NCBI GenBank assembly: GCA_028876375.1 | Contig: JAGWSB010000009.1 | Span: 1-43,051 of the forward strand | Length of the DNA: 43,051 nucleotides | Reading direction: 5' to 3' | Origin: Chloroflexota bacterium | Lineage (GTDB): Bacteria > Chloroflexota > Limnocylindria > P2-11E | In this document: positions 8,019 through 15,868 of the stretch, one piece after another | Position numbering within the stretch: position 1 is the stretch's first letter | How the letters are laid out: every line of letters starts with the position of its first letter | Notes under the pieces: model-generated | The model's input: the letters and a program-made list of their open reading frames with translations, nothing else | Told to the model about the DNA's origin: nothing | Databases searched by the model: none | Position numbers and translations under genes: made by a program

Positions 8019-8864
8019 TCAGACCTCGCGCGCGCGGAAGCTCCACGTCGCGGCGGCGAAGACCACGACGATCCAGGCCACCGCCCAAACGTCGAACGCG
8101 GCCGCCGGTGGGGCCGGGGCGTAGAAGGGATTCGCCGCGGCCGCGGGCCCCGCGAGGCGCGCCGCGATGAAGAACGATCCGGGCTCGAGCGCGTGGACGG
8201 CGCCCCGCCACAGGCCGTCGGTGGGCAGGATGAGCTTCACGATGGTGCCGACGCGCACGAGCGTGTCGTTCCCCAGGATCTCCCCGACGCCGCCGACGAT
8301 GCCGGCGATCCACGTCATCCCGAAGAGGACGAGGGCGACGACCCCTCCGACCATCCCGGACAGCCGCGTGCTGAGCGCGAGCCCGAGGGTGAGGAGGACG
8401 AGCGACTCCGCGTAAAGGAACAGGACCGCGACGGGCGGCGACGGCGGAGCGTAGCCGATCGCCAGACGGATCACGACGAGCTCGCACGCGATGCTCCCGG
8501 CGGCGTACACGAGCAGCAATATCGCGAGCCCTATCCACTTGCCCGCGACGTACTCGAGGCGAGAGATCGGGCGAGCCAGGACGGCGAGCGCGATCCCCGA
8601 TTCGGCTTCCCCGGAGATCGCCGGCGCGGCCACGAAGACGGCCGACAGCGCGAGGACGAAGCTGAACATGAACGCGACCAGGATCGTGAGCTGCGCGGCG
8701 ACGAGCGTGATCTGGTCGGGGGTGAGCGGGACGGTCCCCACCGACGGGATGCGGGCGAAGCCCCATCCGGTGAGGACGACCGCGAGGAGCGTCAGGCCGA
8801 TGACGGCGAGGATGAGCCGTCGGCGGGCCGCCTCGACGAGGACGAGGCGCGCGGTGACGAGCAT
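8019..8864 (-). CDS. ABC-2 type transporter permease
   Basis: A 281-residue protein with about six membrane segments. The N-terminal amphipathic stretch MLVTARLVLVEAARRR, the large first loop and VFVAAPAISGEAESGIALAVLARPISR (around residues 77-103) are the usual pattern of ABC-2 permeases of the NosY/CcmB-like type. It would form the membrane channel for the ATPase encoded just upstream: the ATPase TAG (8867-8865) is directly followed by this ATG (8864-8862) with no spacing. The substrate is unknown. Two-gene ABC exporters of this kind often handle lipids, peptides or antibiotics. Confidence 0.87.
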   Translation of the reverse strand: MLVTARLVLVEAARRRLILAVIGLTLLAVVLTGWGFARIPSVGTVPLTPDQITLVAAQLTILVAFMFSFVLALSAVFVAAPAISGEAESGIALAVLARPISRLEYVAGKWIGLAILLLVYAAGSIACELVVIRLAIGYAPPSPPVAVLFLYAESLVLLTLGLALSTRLSGMVGGVVALVLFGMTWIAGIVGGVGEILGNDTLVRVGTIVKLILPTDGLWRGAVHALEPGSFFIAARLAGPAAAANPFYAPAPPAAAFDVWAVAWIVVVFAAATWSFRAREV

Positions 8865-9788
8865 CTAGTGCCGCTCGCCGAGGATCTGCAGGAAGCGATC
8901 CTCGAGCGTCTGCTGCACCGGCTCGACGGAGTACACGCGCGCGCCGCCGCGCACGAGCGTTCCCACCAGCAGGGGAACGCGCTCGATGTCGACGCCGTGG
9001 GCGACGAGACGGTCGCCGTCGCCTTCGAGCGCGAAGCCTTGCCGCGCGGCCTCCGCGCGCACGTCGACGCTGACGTCCGCCGCCCGGACGCGCACCGAGT
9101 CGGAGCGCAGCAGCTCGGCGAGCGTCCCCTGCGCCACGACCTTGCCGTGGTCGACGACGGCGACCCGATCGCACACCTGCTCGACCTCGCTGAGGAGGTG
9201 CGAGTTGAGGAAGACGGTCGTCCCTCGCGCCCGGAGCGAGCGCAGGATCTCTCGCACGTCGTGCCGGCCGACCGGGTCGAGCGCGGAGGTCGGCTCGTCG
9301 AGGACGACGACCTCGGGCGAGCCGAGCAGGGCGACCGCGAGCCCGAGCCGCTGCTGCATGCCCTTCGAGAAGCCCTCGACGCGGTCGCCCGCGCGCTCCG
9401 CGAGGCCGACGGTGCGCAGGGCGGCGTCGATCTGCGCGCCCCATGGGCGCTCGAGGCGCGCCAGCTCGCAGTGGACGGCGAGCACCTCGCGTGCGGAGAG
9501 CCAGCCGGGGTAGCGGAAGAGCTCGGGAAGATAGCCGACGCGCCGTCGCGCGGCGCGATGCGCGGGCTCGTCCGAGACCGGCGCGCCGAGGACGACCGCG
9601 TCGCCGGACGTCGGACGCGCCAGCCCGAGCAGGAGCTTCACCGCGGTCGTCTTCCCCGCGCCGTTCGGGCCGAGGAACCCGAAGACCGAGCCGGCCTCCA
9701 CGCGCATGCTGAGGCCGGCGAGCGCGGTGATGCGTCCATACCGCTTGGTGAGCTCGACCGTCTCGATCGGCGCGGAGCTCGCGGTCAT
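8865..9788 (-). CDS. ABC transporter ATP-binding protein
   Basis: A 307-residue ATPase with Walker A GPNGAGKT (residues 40-47), signature SKGMQQR (141-147), Walker B VVLDEP (161-166) and the switch histidine in LNSHLLSE. The extra 80 residues at the C-terminus are typical of CcmA/DrrA-type ATPases working with ABC-2 permeases. ATG 9788 is chosen because residues match the family from there and because TAACCT lies 7 bases upstream, fitting the leaderless pattern seen elsewhere in this window. It thus may have its own promoter inside the 3' end of the anti-sigma-like gene, although it could also be read with the sigma factor operon. Confidence 0.92.
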   Translation of the reverse strand: MTASSAPIETVELTKRYGRITALAGLSMRVEAGSVFGFLGPNGAGKTTAVKLLLGLARPTSGDAVVLGAPVSDEPAHRAARRRVGYLPELFRYPGWLSAREVLAVHCELARLERPWGAQIDAALRTVGLAERAGDRVEGFSKGMQQRLGLAVALLGSPEVVVLDEPTSALDPVGRHDVREILRSLRARGTTVFLNSHLLSEVEQVCDRVAVVDHGKVVAQGTLAELLRSDSVRVRAADVSVDVRAEAARQGFALEGDGDRLVAHGVDIERVPLLVGTLVRGGARVYSVEPVQQTLEDRFLQILGERH

Positions 9789-9795
9789 CGGCAGC

Positions 9796-9801
9796 AGGTT
9801 A
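9796..9801 (-). promoter_or_regulatory. -10 hexamer of the ABC transporter pair
   Basis: TAACCT on the minus strand, 7 bases before the ATG at 9788 and without a Shine-Dalgarno in between, so transcription would start at or next to the start codon. Confidence 0.45.
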
Positions 9802-9805
9802 GTGC

Positions 9806-10792
9806 TCAGCGGAGGCCGTTCACCAGCGCGAGGAGATCGCTCTGCGAGAGCGTGCCCGCCGCCGCGCACACGTACCCATGCTCGAGCCAGAACACCGCCG
9901 CGTGCGTCCCCGTCGTCACGAGGTATCCCTGCGTGCCGCGGACGGTCACGGCCTGGGCCTCTTGCGGGTCGACGCCGATCGGGAGCATGAGCGTGCGGAC
10001 GGGATCGCCGATCGCGCGGATCTGCGCCGCGAGCGCCGGCGGCACGCCGGGCTGCGCGAGCGCGTAATCGCGGAGCTCGTTCACCGTCGCGCCGTTCGAG
10101 GTGACGACGGGCGCCTTCGCCTGCACGAGGATGAGGCCGCTCTGCGACAGCGGCGTCGCGTCCGGCGCGCTCGCCGACGCTCCGCCGTAGCGCTGCACGA
10201 CCGCCGGTCCACCGGTCATCGTGAGGGTCGTCGAGGCGACGTCGGCGGGCATCGGCGGCGCCGTCCGGCCGGCCTTCGCCGCCGCGGCCTGCGCCTTGGC
10301 CTCATCGAAGCGGAACGTCGCCTTCGCCTCGGGCATGACGGCGAAGCGCACCGCGGACGGGACGCCCGCGGGCAGCGACGACGGCACGAGCGCGGTGAAG
10401 CCGCTCTCGGCAGTGGCCGCCGACGCGTCCGCGACCTGGTGGAACGATGGCTTCTCGATCCACGTGAGCGTGCCGTACTCGCTCGGGTCGGGGACACCCG
10501 AGAGCTCGCCCGGGCTGACCTGCACGGTCGCGATCCGCTGCGGCTCGAAGACGGTGAGGATCGTGTCGGCCACGCCGCTGACGCTGAGGGCGAGGACGAT
10601 GACGACGGCGCCGAGCACGGCCGCGAGCGGACGCGACCACGGACGCGTGACGAGGCGCGCGACCCGATCGGTCCAGCGCGGCGCCGCGACGACGCGGTCG
10701 CGCGCGGCGCGCTCACGGAGCCGCGCGAGCGCGGCGGGGGCGTCGAAGGCGGGAATGGGCGTCGTCAGGAGCTTCTCATCGCGCGGGTCCAT
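9806..10792 (-). CDS. Membrane-anchored protein paired with an ECF sigma factor (possible anti-sigma)
   Basis: A 328-residue protein: about 50 cytoplasmic residues rich in Arg/Ala, one membrane helix (about 55-78, VLGAVVIVLALSVSGVA) and a 250-residue outside domain with Ser/Ala/Pro-rich stretches. It overlaps the 3' end of the sigma factor gene by 17 bases, so the two are translationally coupled. The topology is that of an anti-sigma factor or signal sensor, but I see no zinc-binding HxxxCxxC motif. The outer domain (TWIEKPSFHQVADA, LPAGVPSAVRF, GTQGYLVTTG) resembles DUF4367-like sensor domains. Function is inferred from position. Confidence 0.6.
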   Translation of the reverse strand: MDPRDEKLLTTPIPAFDAPAALARLRERAARDRVVAAPRWTDRVARLVTRPWSRPLAAVLGAVVIVLALSVSGVADTILTVFEPQRIATVQVSPGELSGVPDPSEYGTLTWIEKPSFHQVADASAATAESGFTALVPSSLPAGVPSAVRFAVMPEAKATFRFDEAKAQAAAAKAGRTAPPMPADVASTTLTMTGGPAVVQRYGGASASAPDATPLSQSGLILVQAKAPVVTSNGATVNELRDYALAQPGVPPALAAQIRAIGDPVRTLMLPIGVDPQEAQAVTVRGTQGYLVTTGTHAAVFWLEHGYVCAAAGTLSQSDLLALVNGLR

Positions 10793-11282
10793 CGAGCACC
10801 TCTTTCTTGAACGCTTCCTGCGCGCGGCGCAGGCGCGTGCCGACCTGGTCGGCCTTGATGTCGAGAGCGGACGCGACCTCGGCGTAGCTGAGGCCGCTGT
10901 AGCGGAGGGCGAGGAGCGATGCGCTCTCGCGCGGGAGCCGCGCCAGCGCCGCGCGCACTTCGGCGCGCCGCTCGGCGAGGATCGCCTCTTCCTCAGGATC
11001 GACGGCGCGGTCGCTCTCGCGGCCGACGGCCGCCTCGCGGCGCTCGCGCCGCTTGCCGCCGCGCGCCGCGTTGAGCGCGAGGTGCGCCGCGGCGCGGTGC
11101 AGCCACGGCGCGGCGTAGGACGCCGCCGGATCCTGCCGCCGGTAGAAGGAGAGGAACGCGTCTTGCGCCACGTCCTCCGCCTCGTCGCGGTCGCCGAGCA
11201 CGCGGAAGGCGATGGCGGCGACGCGGGCGTATTCCCGGAGGAAGAGCCGCTCGAAGCCGGCCGGCAGCGGCGCGGACGTCAC
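10776..11282 (-). CDS. ECF-type RNA polymerase sigma factor
   Basis: A 168-residue sigma-70 family protein with region 2 (FLREYARVAAIAFRVLGDRDEAEDVAQDAF, residues about 15-44; RDEAEDVAQDAF is the -10 recognition core) and region 4 (LPRESASLLALRYSGLSY then EVASALDIKADQVGTRLRRA, a helix-turn-helix). Extending to ATG 11321 is possible, but GTG 11282 gives the normal ECF N-terminus and has TAGGCT 7 bases upstream, so it is preferred. It lies 77 bases after hemE on the same strand and is followed by its putative membrane partner. It may control that operon and other targets; nothing in the sequence says which signal. Confidence 0.88.
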   Translation of the reverse strand: MTSAPLPAGFERLFLREYARVAAIAFRVLGDRDEAEDVAQDAFLSFYRRQDPAASYAAPWLHRAAAHLALNAARGGKRRERREAAVGRESDRAVDPEEEAILAERRAEVRAALARLPRESASLLALRYSGLSYAEVASALDIKADQVGTRLRRAQEAFKKEVLDGPAR

Positions 11283-11289
11283 GGCGCGC

Positions 11290-11295
11290 AGCCTA
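11290..11295 (-). promoter_or_regulatory. -10 hexamer of the sigma factor gene
   Basis: TAGGCT on the minus strand, 7 bases before GTG 11282. It argues for a leaderless start there rather than at ATG 11321, which would put the hexamer inside the coding region. Confidence 0.45.
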
Positions 11296-11359
11296 CCGGC
11301 GTACGCGGTCTCGGCTTCCATCTACACCCAAAGCACCGCGCCGCCGCGGAATGTGGCGA

Positions 11360-12430
11360 TCAGGCCCCGCCGTCGGCGCGGACGAGGTCGACGAGCCGAG
11401 CGAGCGTGTCCTCGTCCGTCTGCGGCAGCACGCCGTGGCCGAGGTTGAAGACGTGGCCGGGACGGCCGCCGGCGCGGCGCAGGACGTCGCGCGCGCGCGC
11501 GGCCACCACGTCGAACGGCGCCAGGCACGCGCCGGGATCGAGATTGCCCTGGATGCCCACGTTCGGGCCGGCCGCGCTCCACGCCTCGTCGAGCGGGATC
11601 CGCCAGTCGACGCTCACCACCTCGCACTCCGCGCGGGCCAGGAGCGGGACGAGGGCCGGGTTCCCCGTCGCGAAATGGATGCGCGGCACGCCGAGGTCGG
11701 CGAGCGACGAGAGGATCCGCCGCGAGTAGGGCAGTACGGCGCGCTCGTAGTCGTCGGGCGCGAGCGCTCCGGCCCACGAGTCGAAGAGCTGCACGACCTG
11801 CGCGCCCGCCTCGATCTGCGCGCGGAGATAGCGCGCGAGCACGTCGGAGATCCGAGCCATGAGCGCGTGCCACAGCTCGGGCTCGCCGAAGAGCATCGCC
11901 TTGGTGCGGACGTGCTCACGCGACGGACGGCCCTCGACGAGGTACGAGGCGAGCGTGAAGGGCGCGCCCGCGAATCCGATGAGCGCGACGCGCGCGGGCA
12001 GCGACCGGCGCAGCTCGCGGATCGCCTCGAACAGGTACGGCGTCGCCTCCGCCGCCTCGATCACGCGGATGGCCTCGACGTCGGCGCGCGTGCGAATGGG
12101 ACGATCGACGATCGGACCGACGCTCGGCTCGATGCGGAAGGGGATGCCCATCCCCTCGAGCGGAAGCATGATGTCGGCGTAGAGGACGGCCGCGTCGACG
12201 CCGAGGCGCTCGACCGGCAGCGTCGTCACCCGCGCGCACAGCTCCGGGGTGCGCGCCATCTCGAGCATCCCGTAGCGCTCGCGGAGCGCGCGATATCCGG
12301 CGAGGCACCGGCCGGCCTGACGCATGAACCACACCGGCGTGCGCTCCGTTCGCTCGCGGCGGCAGGCGCGCACGAGGAGAGGCTCGCGCGCCTCGCCCGG
12401 CGCGCGCGTCGGATCCTCGACGGCCTTCAT
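11360..12430 (-). CDS. hemE: Uroporphyrinogen decarboxylase
   Basis: A 356-residue cytosolic enzyme that removes four carboxyl groups from uroporphyrinogen III to give coproporphyrinogen III. The substrate-binding RQAGR (around residues 37-41), YADIMLPLEGMG (about 84-95) with the essential Asp, IGFAGAPFTLASYL and GNLDPG near the C-terminus are all present and length is normal. The ATG at 12430 overlaps the hemQ stop as ATGA. It is the last gene of the ten-gene heme operon; the sigma factor follows on the same strand. Its product feeds HemY in the coproporphyrin-dependent route. Confidence 0.96.
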   Translation of the reverse strand: MKAVEDPTRAPGEAREPLLVRACRRERTERTPVWFMRQAGRCLAGYRALRERYGMLEMARTPELCARVTTLPVERLGVDAAVLYADIMLPLEGMGIPFRIEPSVGPIVDRPIRTRADVEAIRVIEAAEATPYLFEAIRELRRSLPARVALIGFAGAPFTLASYLVEGRPSREHVRTKAMLFGEPELWHALMARISDVLARYLRAQIEAGAQVVQLFDSWAGALAPDDYERAVLPYSRRILSSLADLGVPRIHFATGNPALVPLLARAECEVVSVDWRIPLDEAWSAAGPNVGIQGNLDPGACLAPFDVVAARARDVLRRAGGRPGHVFNLGHGVLPQTDEDTLARLVDLVRADGGA

Positions 12431-13134
12431 GCCGGGACGCGCGCCTCCACGCCGTCGATCTGGTCGAGGGCGCGCTCGAGCGGCATCGTCGCGCCGACGA
12501 AGATCGGCGTCTCGCGCTCGGTGTACGAGGAGGACTCCGTCTCGCGGAGATCGGCGACGAGCGCGAGGAAGCGGCGCGGGTCGTCGCCCTCGAACGCGAC
12601 GACGAACTCCTGGTCGTCGATGCCGAAGCTGTACCCGGTATGGATGCGGATGTCGGGATACCGGTGGCCGACCTCGAAGTGCTTGGCCATGATCCGCGTC
12701 CGTTCCTGCGTGCTCAACGAGTACCACGAGCGCTTCTTCACCATCGGGTACACGAAGAGGTACGCCTTGTCGTCGAGCGGCCCGGCCTCGGTCCGCACCT
12801 GCTCGCTGTCGGCGTGCGCGTGGTCGCCGAGATACGGCGAGCGGCGGCGCGCCGCGAGATACGCGTACGGCCGCGTGCTGTAGCTCCACAGACGCGTGCC
12901 GGCAAGACGCGTCTCGAGCGCGCGGATGCCCTCGAGGTCGTCGGCCACGACCCACAGGAGCACGTCGGCGTCGGCGCGCGTGCCGACGAGCGAGTACGCG
13001 TGAACGCTGACCCCGTCCAGCCGCGCCGCGTCGACGAGCTCGCGCTTCTGCGCGGCGCGCTCGTCGTCGGGGAGCCGCCGCCACTCCGGCGCGACGGCGA
13101 GGGTGAGGTAGCGGTAGAGCTCGTTCATGTTCAT
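12427..13134 (-). CDS. hemQ: Coproheme decarboxylase HemQ (ChdC)
   Basis: A 235-residue chlorite-dismutase-fold protein that uses peroxide to convert coproheme to heme b, the last step of the coproporphyrin-dependent pathway. The catalytic tyrosine motif is YPMVKKRSWY (Tyr129 first) and the likely proximal heme ligand is His165 in RIHTGYSFGIDDQEFVV, both placed as in characterised HemQ. The family-typical opening YRYLTLAVAPEWRRL is present. The ATG at 13134 overlaps hemL as ATGA; a second ATG at 13128 is in frame. Its presence shows that HemY and HemH here should act on coproporphyrin rather than protoporphyrin. Confidence 0.95.
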   Translation of the reverse strand: MNMNELYRYLTLAVAPEWRRLPDDERAAQKRELVDAARLDGVSVHAYSLVGTRADADVLLWVVADDLEGIRALETRLAGTRLWSYSTRPYAYLAARRRSPYLGDHAHADSEQVRTEAGPLDDKAYLFVYPMVKKRSWYSLSTQERTRIMAKHFEVGHRYPDIRIHTGYSFGIDDQEFVVAFEGDDPRRFLALVADLRETESSSYTERETPIFVGATMPLERALDQIDGVEARVPA

Positions 13135-14420
13135 GGGGTGACCTCCTTCAGGCTTGCGCGCGCCGCAGTGACGATCTCCTCGAGCGCGGGATCGTCGTGC
13201 GCGAGCGAAAGGAACCAGCACTCGAACTGCGAAGGCGGGAGCATGACGCCGCGCGCGAGCATCGCGCGGTGGAACGCCGCGAAACGCTCGCGGTCGCTCG
13301 TCATCGCATCGTCCTCGTTGCGCACCGCGCGGTCGGTGAAGAAGAGAGTGAGCAGCGACCCGGCGCGCTGGACGCGCGCCCGCGCGCCACTTTCGCGGAT
13401 CGCGTCGTCGAGGGCGGCCTCGAGCCATGCGCCGGCGGCCTCGAGGCGTGCGTACGCCGCGCCGTCGAGGAGACGGAGCGTCGCGAGGCCGGCGGCCATC
13501 GCCAGCGGATTCCCGGAGAGCGTGCCCGCCTGGTACATCGCCCCCAGCGGCGCGACCCGCGACATGAGCGATCGCGAGGCGCCGTACGCGCCGACGGGCA
13601 GCCCGCCGCCGATGACCTTGCCGAACGTCGTGATGTCGGGCCGCACGCGGACGATCGACTGCGCGCCGCCGCGCGCGAGGCGGAAGCCGGTGATGACCTC
13701 GTCGAAGACGAGAAGAGCGCCGGTCGCGTCGGCGATGCGCCGCAGCTCGTCGAGGAAGCCGGGCTCGGGCGGGACGCAGCCCATGTTCCCCGCGTACGGC
13801 TCGACGACGATCGCGGCGAGCGGGACGCGCTGGGCGATCTCGCGGACCGCGGCGGCGTCGTTGTACGCCGCCGTGATCGTGTCCGCCGCGGTCTGCGGCG
13901 TCACGCCGGCCGAGCCGGGGAGCCCGAGGGTCGCGAGCCCCGACCCCGCCTTCGCGAGCAGCGCGTCGGCGTGGCCGTGGTAGCAGCCCGCGAACTTGAG
14001 GATGGCCGCCCGCCCGGTCGCCGCGCGCGCGAGGCGGAGCGCGCTCATCGTCGCCTCCGTGCCCGAGGAGACGAAGCGGATCATCTCGACGCTGGGGACC
14101 GCGGAGACGATCTCCGACGCGAGCTCGACCTCGAGCGGCGTGGGCGCGCCGTACGACGTCCCCAGCCGCGCCTGCGCCTCGATCGCGCGCACGACGTCGG
14201 GATGCGCGTGCCCGGCGATGAGCGGACCCCACGAGCACACCAGGTCGAGGAACATGCGGCCGTCCGCGTCGCGCACGCGGCAGCCCTCGCCGGCGACGAC
14301 GAACGGCGGATGGCCGCCGACGGCGCGGTAGGCGCGCACCGGACTCGATACGCCGCCGGGCATGAGCGCTTCCGCGCGCGCGAGGAGCTCTTCGTTGCGG
14401 GTGACCGATGTCGTGCTCAT
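13131..14420 (-). CDS. hemL: Glutamate-1-semialdehyde 2,1-aminomutase
   Basis: A 429-residue PLP enzyme that makes 5-aminolevulinate from glutamate-1-semialdehyde, the product of HemA. The PLP lysine is K268 in TTFGKVIGGGLPVGAYG; PGGVSSPVRAY (21-31), SSGTEATMSALRLAR (118-132), GCYHGH (145-150) and FDEVITGFR (239-247) are the family blocks. Length is standard. It overlaps hemY and hemQ by ATGA at both ends. Although it acts second in the pathway it lies eighth in the operon, away from hemA. Confidence 0.97.
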   Translation of the reverse strand: MSTTSVTRNEELLARAEALMPGGVSSPVRAYRAVGGHPPFVVAGEGCRVRDADGRMFLDLVCSWGPLIAGHAHPDVVRAIEAQARLGTSYGAPTPLEVELASEIVSAVPSVEMIRFVSSGTEATMSALRLARAATGRAAILKFAGCYHGHADALLAKAGSGLATLGLPGSAGVTPQTAADTITAAYNDAAAVREIAQRVPLAAIVVEPYAGNMGCVPPEPGFLDELRRIADATGALLVFDEVITGFRLARGGAQSIVRVRPDITTFGKVIGGGLPVGAYGASRSLMSRVAPLGAMYQAGTLSGNPLAMAAGLATLRLLDGAAYARLEAAGAWLEAALDDAIRESGARARVQRAGSLLTLFFTDRAVRNEDDAMTSDRERFAAFHRAMLARGVMLPPSQFECWFLSLAHDDPALEEIVTAARASLKEVTP

Positions 14421-15868
14421 GACCTGCTCAGGCTCGCGGCTTCGCCGCGCGCTTGGTCGGTGCGCTCGCTCGACCGGCGGAGCCGGATCTCGCTCGCTGC
14501 TCTTTCATCCTTCGTCTCCCGTGAGAGGATCTCCTGGGCCGCGGCCTGGCCCTGCGCGATGCAGTCGGGGACGCCGGTGCCGCGGTACGCGGCACCCGCG
14601 AGCGCGATGCCCGGGAGCGGCGCGAGCGCGGCGGCGATGCACGCGAGCCTCTCGAGGTGCCCGACGCTGTAGCGCGGCATCGCGCCGTCCCACACGGCCG
14701 TGCGCGCGAGCAGCGGCGCGCCCTCGATCCCCATGGCGCGCGCGAGGGAGCGATGGGCGACGTCGACGAGCTCGTCGGGCCCGCGCCGGAGGAGCCCGTC
14801 GGCGCGGATCGTCGCGCGCATGAGCACCGTCCCGTCGGGCGCGCGGTCGCTCCACTTCGACGACGTCCAGGTGCAGGCGACGATGGGGAGAGCGCCTTCG
14901 GGGACGAGGAAGCCGTGCCCCGTGAGCGGACGCCGCAGCCGCCGCTCCTCGTACGCGAGCGACACGCCCGCCGTCCCGCGGTACGCGATCGTCCGCAGCG
15001 CCTCCGCCGCGCCGGGAGCGACGTTCCCGAGCGCGCGCGCCGCCGCGGCCGCCGGGGTCGCGATGACGACGCCGTCCGCGTCCACGACCGTCCCGTCGCC
15101 GAGGCGCGCGACGTAGCGCGCGCCCGACCGCTCGACGCTCTCGAGCGGCGTCCCCAGGCGCACCTCCGCCGGCGCGAGCCGCGACGCGAGCGCGTCGACG
15201 AGCGATCCCATCCCGCGTCGCAGCGTCACGACCTGCGGGCCGGCGGGCGCCGCGCTCCGCGTGGCCCGCGCGGCGAGGCCGGCGCGGACGAGGCTGCCGT
15301 GCCGCGCGAGCGCGTCGCGCAGGCGCGGCATGAGCGCGTCGAGGCTCAGCTCGTCGACGGCGAGGCCGTAGATGGCCGAGACGAGCGGTCCGGCGAGGCG
15401 GTCGACGACCGGGTCGCCGAACCGGCGACGCAGCACCGCCCCGATCGCGACGTCGCCGCTCGGCGGGGCCGCGGGCATCGCGACCTCCGCGGCCGCGCGC
15501 AGCTTCTCCAGCGGCGAGAACAGCGGGCTCAGGAGGAAGGGAACGAAGCGCGTCGGGATGCCGAGGCCCGTTCCGGCGGGGATGGGGAGAAGGCGATCGC
15601 GATGCCAGATGAACACGTCCTCGGGCTTCTTCGGCGCCATCACCTCGGCGCCGAGGCCGAGCTCGCGGGCGAGGTCGAGCGCGGCGGTGCGGAGCGTGAG
15701 GAACGAGTCCGGCCCGCGCTCGATGGTGAAGCCGTCAACGCGCTCGGTCGCGATCTTGCCCCCGAGCGACGGTCCGCTCTCGACGAGGACGACGTCGGCG
15801 CCGGAGCGGACGAGCGCGTGCGCGGCCGCGAGCCCGGCGATGCCGCCGCCGGCGACGAGCACCCTCAC
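14417..15868 (-). CDS. hemY: HemY-type FAD oxidase, probably coproporphyrinogen III oxidase (CgoX)
   Basis: A 483-residue FAD protein with GGGIAGLAAAHAL at the N-terminus, ERGPDSFLT (substrate loop), RRGMGSLVDAL and GAAYRGTGVPDCI near the C-terminus, all typical of HemY oxidases. It takes electrons from the porphyrinogen to oxygen. Because hemQ is in the same operon, coproporphyrinogen III is the likely substrate. GTG 15868 is chosen because it overlaps the radical SAM stop as GTGA, like its neighbours, and has TGGGAG 11 bases upstream; an in-frame GTG at 15886 has neither feature. The last 40 residues are a charged tail beyond the usual end. Confidence 0.93.
   Translation of the reverse strand: MRVLVAGGGIAGLAAAHALVRSGADVVLVESGPSLGGKIATERVDGFTIERGPDSFLTLRTAALDLARELGLGAEVMAPKKPEDVFIWHRDRLLPIPAGTGLGIPTRFVPFLLSPLFSPLEKLRAAAEVAMPAAPPSGDVAIGAVLRRRFGDPVVDRLAGPLVSAIYGLAVDELSLDALMPRLRDALARHGSLVRAGLAARATRSAAPAGPQVVTLRRGMGSLVDALASRLAPAEVRLGTPLESVERSGARYVARLGDGTVVDADGVVIATPAAAAARALGNVAPGAAEALRTIAYRGTAGVSLAYEERRLRRPLTGHGFLVPEGALPIVACTWTSSKWSDRAPDGTVLMRATIRADGLLRRGPDELVDVAHRSLARAMGIEGAPLLARTAVWDGAMPRYSVGHLERLACIAAALAPLPGIALAGAAYRGTGVPDCIAQGQAAAQEILSRETKDERAASEIRLRRSSERTDQARGEAASLSRS

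Noticed and set aside
12427-14238. A 603-residue minus-strand frame ending as HemQ, possible fusion
   Set aside because: Only the last 235 residues resemble a protein; the rest is an out-of-frame reading of hemL. The same applies to the long frames that end as HemE, HemB and the radical SAM protein.
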